Assembly (NCBI RefSeq): GCF_900176465.1
Contig: NZ_FWXR01000002.1
Span: forward strand, 62,001-126,000
Source of the DNA: Fulvimarina manganoxydans
Lineage (GTDB): Bacteria > Pseudomonadota > Alphaproteobacteria > Rhizobiales > Rhizobiaceae
Reading direction: 5' to 3'
Length of the DNA: 64,000 nt
Positions 48,469 through 57,445 of the stretch are shown one piece after another. The number at the start of each line of letters is the position of its first letter. Position 1 is the first letter of the stretch. The translations under genes were made by a program, and so were the position numbers. The notes below the pieces were generated by a model. The model was given only the letters and a program-made list of their open reading frames with translations, ran no database searches and was not told where the DNA came from.

Positions 48469-49044
48469 ATGCCAAGCACCGTCAGTCAGATTGCCTTGGC
48501 AGAGCTTTTGGACGTCACGCCGAAGACTGTCCGGGCATGGGAGCGGCAGGGCTGCCCGGTGGAGGTCAAGTCACGGAAACGAGGCCAGCCTTCGGAATAC
48601 CTCGTGGCGGATGTCGTCCGCTGGCGCGAGCAACAGGCGGCTCTCGCAGCTTCTGGCGATCTCTCCGCAATGGACATGGACGAGGCGAAAAGGCGGAAGC
48701 TTGCCGCTGAGGCCGCCATGGCGGAAATCGTGCTGGATAAGGAGCGCGGGGAGATTGCCGAGATCGCGACCATCATGGGCGTCGTCGGCAAGGGATTGGA
48801 ATCCTGCCGGGCTCGCTTGCTTGGCATCAGTTCGAAGATTGCGCCGATCCTCGCGATGGAGACGGACGCCACAACAGCGAAAGAGATCGTGGACGACGCG
48901 ATCCACGAGGCGTTGAATGAAATCAGCGGCCCCGCATTTGCATTCGCGGACGAGGCAGAGGGCGATGGTGAAGAAGGCGCTGACGGCTCTTTTGATGAGC
49001 CGGATGACGCCGCCTCCAACGCTCACCCTAAGCGAATGGGCTGA
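48469..49044 (+). CDS. Terminase small subunit, Nu1-like
   Basis: 191 residues. An N-terminal winged helix (1-55) starts TVSQIALAELLDVTPKTVRA and has the PVEVKSRKRGQPSEY wing. A coiled region (AKRRKLAAEAAMAEIVLDKE, about 75-95) follows, and an acidic C-terminus (EGDGEEGADGSFDEPDD). It should bind the packaging site and recruit the large subunit, whose gene overlaps its 3' end by 80 bases. Confidence 0.88.
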   Translation: MPSTVSQIALAELLDVTPKTVRAWERQGCPVEVKSRKRGQPSEYLVADVVRWREQQAALAASGDLSAMDMDEAKRRKLAAEAAMAEIVLDKERGEIAEIATIMGVVGKGLESCRARLLGISSKIAPILAMETDATTAKEIVDDAIHEALNEISGPAFAFADEAEGDGEEGADGSFDEPDDAASNAHPKRMG

Positions 49045-50884
49045 CGAATACCGGAAGCTTTCCAGCGAGAGTTCAGCCGAGCCCGGAGACTGGAAGACGA
49101 GCCGAGCTGAATATCAGCGCGGTATCATGGATGCTCTCGCCGAGGATCGCGTTAAGAAAGTTGTCTGCATCAAGGCCGCGCAAGTCGGCTGGACGGAGAT
49201 CATCAACAACACGGTCGGCTATTATATCGACCGTGATCCCGCGAGCATTCTCGTCTTGCAGCCGACCGTCCACATGGCGGAGCAGTGGTCGAAGAAGCGC
49301 TTGGCGCCGATGCTTCGAGACACGCCCTGTCTCGCCGGAAAGGTGAAAGACCCGAAAAGCCGCGACAGCGACAACACCATCCGAGAGAAGGGTTTCCCAG
49401 GCGGCTATCTTGCGATCGTGGGGGCGAACGCACCATCCGATCTTGCGTCTCGACCTGTTCGGATTGTTCTTGCCGACGAGGTTGATCGCTATCCCTTGTC
49501 GGCTGGGTCGGAAGGTGATCCGCTGACGCTCGCGGCCAAACGCCAGACAAATTACTGGAACAGAAAATCCCTGGTAGGATCGACGCCGGTCGACAAGGAA
49601 AGCTCGGTTGTCTATCGCGAGTGGCTGGCCTCGGACAGGCGGCGCTTTCACGTTCCATGCCCCGATTGCGGGCATGAGCAGCATTTGAAATGGGCGCAGG
49701 TTCATTGGGACAAAGACGAGCGCGGCGAGCATCGACCGGAAACGGCGATGTATGCTTGCGAAGAGTGCGGATCGCTTTGGACTGACGGACAGCGCTGGCG
49801 CGCCATTGCGAAAGGTCGTTGGATCGCGGAACGGCCGTTTGCCGGCGTGGCCGGCTTTCATGTTCCTGGGTTCCTGTCCCCTTGGCTGACGCTCCAAGAT
49901 ATCGTTGAGGACTTCATCGCCTCAAAGTCTTGGCCGACCAAGCTCAAGACGTGGGTCAACACGGTTCTCGGCGAGCCATGGGAAGAACGAGGCGAGGCGT
50001 CGGACCCGAACCAGCTTCGACAACGCGCCGAGCCCTACAACGATGACAATGTGCCCGAAGCGGTGCGCGTCATTACTGCCGGCGTCGATACGCAGGACGA
50101 CCGCCTTGAGGTCACGTTTGTCGGATGGGGCGACGGCGAAGAGGCATGGGTGCTCCGACACTACGTCCTGCCCGGCGTTGTTGGCGAACCTGAGCTTTGG
50201 AACAAGGAATTGGACCCGCTATTGAAGCGGACCTTCACTTCAGAGACCGGGCATAGGCTTTTGTGTCGGGCGGTTTGCATTGATAGCGGTGGTCACTTTG
50301 GCGCCATGGTCCATGCGTTTTGCCGGGCTCGGCCATCGCGGAAGATCTACGCGACGAAGGGTATCGGCAACGATCATCGGGGGTCGAAGCCGATCTGGGG
50401 CAATTCGCTCCTGCGATCCAAGAATTCTGCCGATCGCCTTTGGGCAGTGGGTGTTGATAGCGCCAAGGATGACCTAGCAGCTCGGCTGCGGATTCTACCG
50501 AAAGCGGGAGAGAGGGCGCCTCGTGCTGTCCATTTTCCACTGCCGGATGTTTTGAGCGTCGATTACTTCGAACAGCTTACGGCCGAACACGCGGTAACGG
50601 AGTTCAACAAGGACGGCCGGAAAGTCCGGCGCTGGAAGCCGAAACAAGAGGGCGCCAGAAACGAAGCGCTGGATTGTTTCAATCTCGCCCAGGCCGCGAT
50701 GTTGTCGCTCCCAATTCGCTTGTCGAAGCCGTCATTGATTGCCTTGCCTGAAACGACGCCCGAACGTGCCGAGCCTGAACAGAAAACGGCGGAGCCGCAG
50801 GCCGAGCGTGTCACCGCCGAACCAGTTCGACCGATTGCGCGTCCCGCGCGTGTTGGGCGCGGACGCTGGAACAGCTACCGATAG
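48965..50884 (+). CDS. Terminase large subunit, lambda gpA family
   Basis: 639 residues from the ATG at 48965. The ATPase domain has the gpA-type Walker A variant CIKAAQVGWTEIINN, ASILVLQPTVHMAEQW and Walker B VLADEVDRYP. A Cys pair region (CPDCGHEQ...CEECGSLW) is typical of the family. The nuclease domain starts about residue 400 (TAGVDTQDDRLEV with a metal Asp), followed by CIDSGGHFGAMVHAFC. The C-terminus is a Pro/Glu-rich tail ending GRGRWNSYR. It cuts and pumps phage DNA into the head. Confidence 0.94.
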   Translation: MVKKALTALLMSRMTPPPTLTLSEWADEYRKLSSESSAEPGDWKTSRAEYQRGIMDALAEDRVKKVVCIKAAQVGWTEIINNTVGYYIDRDPASILVLQPTVHMAEQWSKKRLAPMLRDTPCLAGKVKDPKSRDSDNTIREKGFPGGYLAIVGANAPSDLASRPVRIVLADEVDRYPLSAGSEGDPLTLAAKRQTNYWNRKSLVGSTPVDKESSVVYREWLASDRRRFHVPCPDCGHEQHLKWAQVHWDKDERGEHRPETAMYACEECGSLWTDGQRWRAIAKGRWIAERPFAGVAGFHVPGFLSPWLTLQDIVEDFIASKSWPTKLKTWVNTVLGEPWEERGEASDPNQLRQRAEPYNDDNVPEAVRVITAGVDTQDDRLEVTFVGWGDGEEAWVLRHYVLPGVVGEPELWNKELDPLLKRTFTSETGHRLLCRAVCIDSGGHFGAMVHAFCRARPSRKIYATKGIGNDHRGSKPIWGNSLLRSKNSADRLWAVGVDSAKDDLAARLRILPKAGERAPRAVHFPLPDVLSVDYFEQLTAEHAVTEFNKDGRKVRRWKPKQEGARNEALDCFNLAQAAMLSLPIRLSKPSLIALPETTPERAEPEQKTAEPQAERVTAEPVRPIARPARVGRGRWNSYR

Positions 50885-50893
50885 GGACTACTC

Positions 50894-52552
50894 ATGCAAG
50901 ACCTGAAGCCGCGCGTTCGCGTCAAAGCGGGGGCGGTCGCGTTTCCTGCCGCGCCTGCGGCTTCGAAAGCGCCTACGATCACGGCCCGCTACCTTCGCGA
51001 CACCCGAACCGGGATGCTCTCCATGCGGCGGGCGGTGACGCGAGACGCGAAATGGGACGTGGCCGAGGCGGCGCAACGCGCGTCGTCTCTCGCCTACGAC
51101 TTCATTCGCAACAGCGGCTATCTGGCCGGGGCTGTGAACCAGGTTCTGTGCGACACGATCGGCGAAGAGCTTAAGCTCAACTGCCGTGCGCAGCTCCAGG
51201 CCCTTGGCTACTCGGCAGAGGACGAAGGTAAATGGCAGAGGGACGTCGAACGCCGGTGGCGCCGCTGGTCCTATGACGCCAAGGAGTGCGATCTCGCAGG
51301 CAAGATGACGATCGCCGAGATGACGGACGCCATGTTGCGCTCCTATCTCGCGACGGGTGAAGGGTTCGCCATCCTCGACAGTCTGACCGTTCGCCAGCGG
51401 CGCATGTTGAAATGCTCGACCGGGCTGAAGGTGACGTTGGTCCCGGCGCATCGGTGCCCGAATGTCTCGCGCGAGTTCGAAGGCTTCAACGGCGGCATCT
51501 TTCACGACGCCTGGGACCGGGCTCGGTTCTATCGTTTTCGCCGTCGTGAGAGCGGCATCGACGTTGATCATGATGTGCCGGCGTCCGACGTCATCCATGT
51601 GATGGATCGCGGAGACAATCTCGGCAGTCCACGCGGCATCTCGCCGATGGCGCCCATTCTGAGGGCCGCTGCTCAGGGCGACCAACTGGCCGATGCGACG
51701 CTGGCCGTGGCGCTGATGCAATCGGCCTTCGCTGCCGTTGTTCGATCGCCAGAGCCATCGGAGACCGCTTTTCAGGCGTTGCAAACCCTTGAGGGTCTGG
51801 AAGCCCCGATGGGTGAAGATCCACTCGGCTGGGGCGAATATCTCGGCGGGTTGCGTGCCGATCTCCTTGAGGTCTGGGCTCAGCGCATCGACGCGCTCAA
51901 GAATGGAAGCCTGGCGCTCAACGACCCGGCGCGCGTCGCGCATCTCGGTCCTGGCGAGACGCTGGAGATGGTCACGGCCGATAATCGGGCCGACAATTAC
52001 AAGGCGCTGTGGGAGACGCTGGCGCGCGAGATGGCCCGGTGCCTGGGGCTCACCTTCGAGAGCTTCGCGGGCGACCATTCCAACGCGACCTATTCGAGCG
52101 TTCGCATGGCTTGGGCTTCGATCTGGCCGGTCGTCATGCGGCGGCGCGAGCGGATCGCCGTTCCCTTCGTCCAGTCGGTTTATGAACGATGGCTGGAGGA
52201 CGAGATCGCCGAGGGGCGCATTGATTTTCGGGGTGGCTATCAAGCCTTTGCTGCCAACCGTGAAGCAGTGTTTCAGGCCGAGTTTCAAGGGCCGTCTCAG
52301 CCGACGGCCGACGACTATAAGAGCGCGATGGCTGCGAAGGTGAAGCTCGAAACCGGACAGGCTTCGCTTGAAGAGATCCACGCGGCGGCCGGGCAGAACC
52401 ATTCCGAGACCCTCGCTGCAATCGAGCGCGGGCATCAGTGGTTCACGGAGCGAGGGATACCCTCTCCGTATGGCCGTTCAACGGGTGGCGGCGCTGGCCC
52501 TCTTGGGTCGGCCGCAGATGGCAACCGTGAGCCGGCGAACGCCAGCGTCTAA
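50894..52552 (+). CDS. Portal protein, lambda gpB family
   Basis: 552 residues. Family features: RASSLAYDFIRNSGYLAGAV near 80, RWRRWSYDAKECDLAG near 124, VIHVMDRGDNLGSPRGISPM near 240 and GLTFESFAGDHSNATYSSVR near 390. It should form the dodecameric ring at one vertex through which DNA passes. It starts 10 bases after the terminase stop. The last 30 residues are Gly/Ala/Asn-rich and disordered. Confidence 0.93.
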   Translation: MQDLKPRVRVKAGAVAFPAAPAASKAPTITARYLRDTRTGMLSMRRAVTRDAKWDVAEAAQRASSLAYDFIRNSGYLAGAVNQVLCDTIGEELKLNCRAQLQALGYSAEDEGKWQRDVERRWRRWSYDAKECDLAGKMTIAEMTDAMLRSYLATGEGFAILDSLTVRQRRMLKCSTGLKVTLVPAHRCPNVSREFEGFNGGIFHDAWDRARFYRFRRRESGIDVDHDVPASDVIHVMDRGDNLGSPRGISPMAPILRAAAQGDQLADATLAVALMQSAFAAVVRSPEPSETAFQALQTLEGLEAPMGEDPLGWGEYLGGLRADLLEVWAQRIDALKNGSLALNDPARVAHLGPGETLEMVTADNRADNYKALWETLAREMARCLGLTFESFAGDHSNATYSSVRMAWASIWPVVMRRRERIAVPFVQSVYERWLEDEIAEGRIDFRGGYQAFAANREAVFQAEFQGPSQPTADDYKSAMAAKVKLETGQASLEEIHAAAGQNHSETLAAIERGHQWFTERGIPSPYGRSTGGGAGPLGSAADGNREPANASV

Positions 52553-52681
52553 CAACTGAAATTCCACGGTCGCAAACGTGGACAGAACGCAATCGCCAAA
52601 GCTTCATCGGCTCCGGCGGTTGTGAAAACAACCCCCTGTGCGTTCCGGGCTTTGCGGGCCGGAAGCCGATGGAGACTGGAA

Positions 52682-53344
52682 ATGGACGATCAACGCGATG
52701 GCCTGACGCTTTTGGAAAGAGCACAACTTCGTAAGGTTGAGGCGGAAGCCGCTCTTTTGGAGCTTCAGATCAAGAAAGAGGGCGGCGATCTGATTGATCT
52801 GACGGAGGCTGAAAACCTCCTGCGCCCTTGTGGCGACAACGATGGGAATAAATGCTCGCTGGCGGATTTCCTTAACCCAAAGCGCACCCCTGCTTATCCT
52901 GCGGCAGAGGAGGCGCTGTTCGATCTCGGCGTTCGAATGATCATTATCACTGGCGATGCGGGCACCGGCAAAAGCACTTTGATGATGCATTTAAGCCGGC
53001 TGGCGGCACTCAGTGGCCCCGCCGTTTGTCTTTACCCGACCATGAGCGCGGCGAACGCCGCCGAAAAGTTAGCCGGCCAGTTTCATGGTGCGACATTCGA
53101 CGTTTCTGGCGCTCCGATTGCGCGTCCATGCAAGACGATCTTCATCGAGGATTGGACCACGCAAGCCCAGGATTCGACGGAGGGAGATTTGGTCGATCTC
53201 TGTATGAAGCGAGTAGACAGTTATTGCGGCGGCAAAGTCGTCGTGATTGCAAACGAGCGCTTTCAGTTTTCATGCTTGCGGCTGATCAAGCCCGTATGCA
53301 CACGCATAATTTCGATGCCATCCGGCCATGTCGCGAGCTTCTGA
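52682..53344 (+). CDS. Orphan P-loop ATPase with Nu1-like coil, in the head cluster
   Basis: 220 residues. Residues 10-48 (LLERAQLRKVEAEAALLELQ and LIDLTEAENLL) resemble the coil of Nu1-type small terminases. The rest is a P-loop domain with Walker A GDAGTGKSTLMMH (91-103) and Walker B TIFIEDW (152-158), and the central VCLYPTMSAANAAEKLAG. No nuclease domain or helicase motifs follow. GGAG lies seven bases before the ATG. Lambda has no gene like this between portal and head genes. It could assist packaging or maturation; its function is unknown. Confidence 0.7.
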   Translation: MDDQRDGLTLLERAQLRKVEAEAALLELQIKKEGGDLIDLTEAENLLRPCGDNDGNKCSLADFLNPKRTPAYPAAEEALFDLGVRMIIITGDAGTGKSTLMMHLSRLAALSGPAVCLYPTMSAANAAEKLAGQFHGATFDVSGAPIARPCKTIFIEDWTTQAQDSTEGDLVDLCMKRVDSYCGGKVVVIANERFQFSCLRLIKPVCTRIISMPSGHVASF

Positions 53345-53352
53345 GGCTATTC

Positions 53353-53595
53353 ATGGCAGACGACATTGACCCCTGCGCAGAGGCGGTGCGCCTTCGGCAG
53401 AAGCTTTCTGAAATCGCGACGGGCGAGGCTGTCTCATCGTCGCGCTTTGGAAACGATGAGGCAAAGTTCGCCAAGGCCGACGTGACAGAGCTGAAAAAGC
53501 TGATCGCCCATTATGAGCGCGAATGCGCCATTTCGAAGGGCGAAACACCAAAGCGGACCCGCTACGCCATGGCCGCGCGGATGCGCCCCCACTGA
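53353..53595 (+). CDS. Head-tail joining protein, gpW-like
   Basis: 80 residues starting MADDIDPCAEAVRLRQKLSE. The gpW pattern is present: a helical start, IATGEAVSSSRFGND, an AKFAKADVTELKKLIAHYER helix and a basic end (RTRYAMAARMRPH). In lambda, gpW plugs the head after DNA packaging and lies between gpA and the portal; here it follows the portal and the ATPase. Confidence 0.82.
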   Translation: MADDIDPCAEAVRLRQKLSEIATGEAVSSSRFGNDEAKFAKADVTELKKLIAHYERECAISKGETPKRTRYAMAARMRPH

Positions 53596-53607
53596 TCCGA
53601 GGACACT

Positions 53608-54675
53608 ATGGCAGCCATTCTTGACGGCGATCGGCTGACGCTGACCGGCGATGTCGGTGATCTGTGGGGAGGTGATGCCTTCAACTATGCCGATGTGTTC
53701 GCCGCTCTTGCATCGTATGATGATGACGCAGATCTCACAGTCATCCTGAACAGCGGCGGCGGCGTGGCGACTGAGGGCGCCGCAATTCACTCGCTTCTCT
53801 CTCAGCGATCTGGCCGCACTGATGTTCGGATCGACGGCATTGCTGCAAGCGCAGCCTCTTTGATCGCAATGGCCGGCGAGACTGTCACGATGAGTGCCGG
53901 TTCGACGCTGATGGTTCACGATCCTGCCGGCATGACGTTCGGCAACAGCGACGCGCACACGAAAACCGTTGAGGCATTGGAAGCCCTCGCGACCGGGTAT
54001 GCGGCGATCTATGCGAGAAAGACCGGGAAGACCCCGGAAGAATGCCGCGCCGTCATGAAGGCCGAGACGTGGTTCACGCCTGATAAGGCGGTTGCCGATG
54101 GCTTTGCAGATGCCGTTCTTGGCAATTCCGCGCCAGCCGTCGCGGCTTTCCCATACCAGATTTACGCCAAGGCTCCTGAGCGGTTTGTCGCGCTCGCCAA
54201 GGCTTCGAATTGGCGTCCCTCGGACGACCAAGAACGCGGCTCCGCCGCATCGTCCGAAAACAAGGAGACCCCTATGACGGACAAGGAACGGGCGGATCAG
54301 CTTGCCGCCGAACTCGAAGCCCTGAAGGCGCAGATGTCAGCGTCGAAGGATGCCGAGAAGATCGCATCGATGGAGGCCGAACTCGAAAGCCATCGCAAGG
54401 AAAAGGCGGATCGCGAGAACGCCGACGCCATCATGAAGCTCGAAAGCGCCAAGGATCATCCCGCGCTGGCGAAGGCTCTCGCCGAGCAGAAGACGCCCGT
54501 CGCTGCGGCCGACGCCATCATGAAGGCTACGCCGAAGGCCGAAGCCAGCGCGAACGACGATCGACAGCCGAATGGCGCCGGTCTCGGTATTGGCGCCGGC
54601 GGTATGCCGAAAGCCGCTGCCGGACAGGCCGCAATGCTCGCCAACATGAACAAGCTTATCGGTAAGGGGGCCTAA
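53608..54675 (+). CDS. ClpP-like head maturation protease fused to scaffold
   Basis: 355 residues. The N-terminal ClpP/S49-like protease (about 1-185) has ILNSGGGVATEGAAIHSLLS, the nucleophile Ser81 in GIAASAASLIA, His104 in LMVHDPAG, and the ETWFTPDKAVADGFAD segment with the likely acidic residue. The C-terminal part (about 220-355) is a coiled, Ala/Lys/Glu-rich scaffold. As in lambda C/Nu3, the scaffold is also made alone from an internal start. The protease cuts scaffold and portal tails during capsid maturation. Confidence 0.9.
   Translation: MAAILDGDRLTLTGDVGDLWGGDAFNYADVFAALASYDDDADLTVILNSGGGVATEGAAIHSLLSQRSGRTDVRIDGIAASAASLIAMAGETVTMSAGSTLMVHDPAGMTFGNSDAHTKTVEALEALATGYAAIYARKTGKTPEECRAVMKAETWFTPDKAVADGFADAVLGNSAPAVAAFPYQIYAKAPERFVALAKASNWRPSDDQERGSAASSENKETPMTDKERADQLAAELEALKAQMSASKDAEKIASMEAELESHRKEKADRENADAIMKLESAKDHPALAKALAEQKTPVAAADAIMKATPKAEASANDDRQPNGAGLGIGAGGMPKAAAGQAAMLANMNKLIGKGA
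54274..54675 (+). CDS. Nested scaffolding protein (internal start within protease gene)
   Basis: 133 residues, in frame with the protease gene. The internal ATG at 54274 has AAGGAG (54262-54267) six bases upstream, a near-ideal ribosome site in the middle of a gene. The product starts MTDKERADQLAAELEALKAQ and is a coiled coil with a Gly/Ala-rich end, as expected for an assembly scaffold like lambda Nu3. Confidence 0.8.
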   Translation: MTDKERADQLAAELEALKAQMSASKDAEKIASMEAELESHRKEKADRENADAIMKLESAKDHPALAKALAEQKTPVAAADAIMKATPKAEASANDDRQPNGAGLGIGAGGMPKAAAGQAAMLANMNKLIGKGA

Positions 54676-54679
54676 TCAG

Positions 54680-55066
54680 ATGCCTGCGATTTTGACCGAA
54701 GGCCGGTACGCAAGCGACTGGCTGAAGGAATACGAGCACGACTATTCGGTCGAGGAAGTGACGATCGTTTCCGGCGCCGGCGTGGTCGATAGCGGGACCG
54801 TGGTCGGCAAGATCACCGCGTCCGGCAAATACAAGCCCGTCACGGTTGCTGCGAGCGATGGCAGCGAAAATGCCGCCGGCATCGTCATGCGTCTGGTTGA
54901 TGCGACATCCGCCGACGCCACTGCCGTCATCGTGGCTCGTAAGGCCAAGGTCGTTCACCAGGGCCTCAAGTACGGCGCCGATGTCGATACCTCGGCCGAG
55001 CGCGCCGCCATCCATGCTGCTCTCGGCGCTCTCAACCCGCCGATCCTCGTGCGCGAAGGAGCGTAA
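54680..55066 (+). CDS. Head decoration protein, gpD family
   Basis: 128 residues. The family opening LTEGRYASDWLKEYEHDYSV is followed by EEVTIVSGAGVVDSGTVVGK and GENAAGIV-type strands (NAAGIVMRLVDA). Trimers of gpD stabilise the expanded capsid. It lies five bases after the protease stop and four before the capsid gene. Confidence 0.88.
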   Translation: MPAILTEGRYASDWLKEYEHDYSVEEVTIVSGAGVVDSGTVVGKITASGKYKPVTVAASDGSENAAGIVMRLVDATSADATAVIVARKAKVVHQGLKYGADVDTSAERAAIHAALGALNPPILVREGA

Positions 55067-55069
55067 CCC

Positions 55070-56107
55070 ATGCCCAGCATCGTTGACATCTTCAACGACG
55101 ACGCCTTCAGCGCCACGTCGCTGACTGCCGCCATCAATGTCGTTCCGAATGACTACGGCCGTCTTCGGGAGCTGAACCTGTTCCCCGAGGAGCCGATCCC
55201 GACCACCACTGTTGCGGTTGAGTATGCGAACGGCACGCTCAATCTACTCCCGACCCGCGAGCGTGGCGCTCCGTCTTCTCTCGGCATGCCCGAGAAGCGT
55301 CAGGTTCGTTCGTTTGAGGCATTTCACGTCCCGCACGATGATTTCGTGCGCGCCGACGATGTCCAGAACATTCTGGCTCGCGTTGGATCAGCCGGGGTCC
55401 TGGAGTCGGTTCAGACGCTCGTGAACCGCAAGCAGATCACCATGCGCCGCAAGCACGCGATCACGCTGGAGCATATGCGGATGGGTGCGCTGCGCGGGGA
55501 AATCCTCGACAGCGACGGCTCGTCTCTGCTCAACCTGTTCACGACCTTCGGTGTCACGCAGCAAAGCGTCGACTTCGTGCTCGGCACGGCCACGACTGAT
55601 GTGAAGGCGAAGGCCCGTTCGGTCGTTTCCTACATGGAGGACAACCTTGAAGGCGAGGTGATGACCGGCGTCCATGTCCTCGCGTCGCCGGAGTGGTACG
55701 AGAAGTTTATCGGCCATGCGAAGGTCGAGGAAATCTACAAATATTACGACGGGCAGAACAATCCGCTCCGCCAGGATGTGCGGCGCGGCTTCCCGTTCCA
55801 CGGCCTCACGATCGAAGAGTATCGCGGATCTGCGCAGTATCTGCAGGAAGACGGCACCTATGCCACTCGGCGCTTTGTGCCGGCTGGCGAGGCGATCGCG
55901 TTCCCGCTCGGAACGATGGACGTCTTCCGAACCTACTTCGCGCCCGCCGACTTCATGGACACGGTCAACACCCTTGGCGAGCAGATCTACGTTCGCCAAG
56001 CCGTCGATCCTGAGTTCCAGCGCTGGGTGAAGATCCACTCCCAGTCGAACCCGCTTCCGCTCGTGAAGCGGCCAAAGCTCCTCGTCAAGCTGACGTCGAG
56101 CAACTGA
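55070..56107 (+). CDS. Major capsid protein, gpE family
   Basis: 345 residues, the usual gpE length. Typical segments are VDIFNDDAFSATSLTAAINV, a core with VRSFEAFHVPHDDFVRADDV, EHMRMGALRGEILDSDGS and the C-terminal EFQRWVKIHSQSNPLPLVKR, which matches the conserved QSNPLP ending. It builds the HK97-fold capsid shell. Confidence 0.95.
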   Translation: MPSIVDIFNDDAFSATSLTAAINVVPNDYGRLRELNLFPEEPIPTTTVAVEYANGTLNLLPTRERGAPSSLGMPEKRQVRSFEAFHVPHDDFVRADDVQNILARVGSAGVLESVQTLVNRKQITMRRKHAITLEHMRMGALRGEILDSDGSSLLNLFTTFGVTQQSVDFVLGTATTDVKAKARSVVSYMEDNLEGEVMTGVHVLASPEWYEKFIGHAKVEEIYKYYDGQNNPLRQDVRRGFPFHGLTIEEYRGSAQYLQEDGTYATRRFVPAGEAIAFPLGTMDVFRTYFAPADFMDTVNTLGEQIYVRQAVDPEFQRWVKIHSQSNPLPLVKRPKLLVKLTSSN

Positions 56108-56119
56108 GGAGGCTGACCG

Positions 56120-56284
56120 ATGCAAGTGAAGAACTCGAAGGGCGAGGTCGAGACAATGCGCTATGGCCCCGCTATGGCTGCCGTCGAAGCAGGGACCCAT
56201 ACGATCGTCAACCTCGACGAAGACGGAAAGCCGAAGGCGGAGAAGTCCAAGGCCAAGAAGTCCGACGAGAAGAAGTCGGGCTGA
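56120..56284 (+). CDS. Small Lys-rich phage protein (54 aa)
   Basis: Starts MQVKNSKGEVETMRYGPAMA with GAGGAGG seven bases upstream. The C-terminus is a Lys/Ser/Glu tail (KPKAEKSKAKKSDEKKSG). Small genes of this type often follow the capsid gene in phages with gpE-like capsids and precede head-completion genes. Function unknown. Confidence 0.7.
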   Translation: MQVKNSKGEVETMRYGPAMAAVEAGTHTIVNLDEDGKPKAEKSKAKKSDEKKSG

Positions 56285-56285
56285 C

Positions 56286-56663
56286 ATGCCGGCCCCTGAC
56301 GAAAAATATCGCGCGCTCGCCAAGAGTGGGCGCGCGAGCATCTGGGATGAGGCACTGCGCCTCTACCCGCTAAAGAACGGCGTCGTTGATCAAAGCCGGC
56401 CCCTGCATTCCTGCACAGGCTCTGTCCGGCAGGGCAATGAGAAGGAAGCCAATGCTTCGGGCGGCGGCGCTCAGGCATGGTCGACGCGCATCGCAGCAGG
56501 TGAGGCGGAAGCCTACATCACCCGCTCCACCTATACCGGCCCGCAGATCAAGGAAGGCGACAAGCTGCGCCGCATGGATCGCGCCGGGCAGCCTTTCTAC
56601 GAGATCGCCTCGGTCAATGACCGGGACGCGGGCGACATCATCCTCAAGCTGACGGAAGCCTGA
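56286..56663 (+). CDS. Probable head-closure / head-tail adaptor protein
   Basis: 125 residues starting MPAPDEKYRALAKSGRASIW. The C-terminal beta-rich part (IKEGDKLRRMDRAGQPFYEI, then SVNDRDAGDIILKLTEA) has the pattern of SPP1 gp16-type head-closure proteins, and the position after the capsid gene agrees. The N-terminal part is less typical. Its stop overlaps the next start (TGATG). Confidence 0.6.
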   Translation: MPAPDEKYRALAKSGRASIWDEALRLYPLKNGVVDQSRPLHSCTGSVRQGNEKEANASGGGAQAWSTRIAAGEAEAYITRSTYTGPQIKEGDKLRRMDRAGQPFYEIASVNDRDAGDIILKLTEA

Positions 56664-57445
56664 TGAGCCTCGTTCGCTATGCTCTCCGCCTTTGCGCCGT
56701 CGAGGCGCTGAAGGGGCGCACCCTCGTTGGCGAGAACGTCCGCAACAGCCGGATCGGCGCAATCGACATCGCCGCCGACGGCACGCTGCGCATCAACGAA
56801 GAGCGCGGCTTCGTGGACGTCTTCACCGACGACAGCACGGCCGACGAGAACATCGACACCCGCGATCTCCGCGAGAACGGCATGCTGGCGATGAACTTCG
56901 AGACCGGCATCACCACCACAATGGTCGAGACCGATGAGCAGACAGCCGAGAGCGTGATTGTAGGCGTTGGCATACCGGCGACAGATGATGCTTTCGAAGC
57001 GACCTTGGACATTCTCGACAATCAAATAGTCCGAGCGCTGACCGATCCCGAGAACGAATGGGCCGAACTCTGGCGCAAGCTGTCGGGCGGGGTGGCGAAG
57101 ATCGAGCGTCGCCGCATCTCCTCGCAGGATGATGGCGTGCGCCGCGCGGCCCGGCAGCTTCGCATCACGCTCAAGGCAAAAGCCGATCCGACCTGGGGGC
57201 AAGAGCTTGTTGAGACGTCACCATTCATGCGGTTCAAGGCTTTGGTCGAAGATCGCATTCCGCAACATGCCGGCACCGTCGCTCTGATGATGGGCATGGA
57301 AGTCGAAGGCGACCCGGTTGCCATGATCCGTGCGGCCTTCGGCCAGACCGCTTCCGAGGCCAAGGCCCTCGGCTACGCTCTTGCGAGCGACGCGCCGATC
57401 TCCGGCTTTACCATCAAGGATGCGCGCGATGAGCCTGCCTCCTGA
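56663..57445 (+). CDS. Hypothetical phage tail-region protein (260 aa)
   Basis: Starts MSLVRYALRLCAVEALKGRT. It has a beta-rich N-terminal part (IAADGTLRINEERGFVDVFT) and a middle ENEWAELWRKLSGGVAKIER. Position between head closure and spike genes suggests a tail-terminator or tail-completion role, but I recognise no family. It overlaps the spike gene by 17 bases. Confidence 0.65.
   Translation: MSLVRYALRLCAVEALKGRTLVGENVRNSRIGAIDIAADGTLRINEERGFVDVFTDDSTADENIDTRDLRENGMLAMNFETGITTTMVETDEQTAESVIVGVGIPATDDAFEATLDILDNQIVRALTDPENEWAELWRKLSGGVAKIERRRISSQDDGVRRAARQLRITLKAKADPTWGQELVETSPFMRFKALVEDRIPQHAGTVALMMGMEVEGDPVAMIRAAFGQTASEAKALGYALASDAPISGFTIKDARDEPAS

Noticed and set aside
50888-52435. Minus-strand frame (515 codons) opposite the portal gene
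   Set aside because: Antisense shadow without any family signal.
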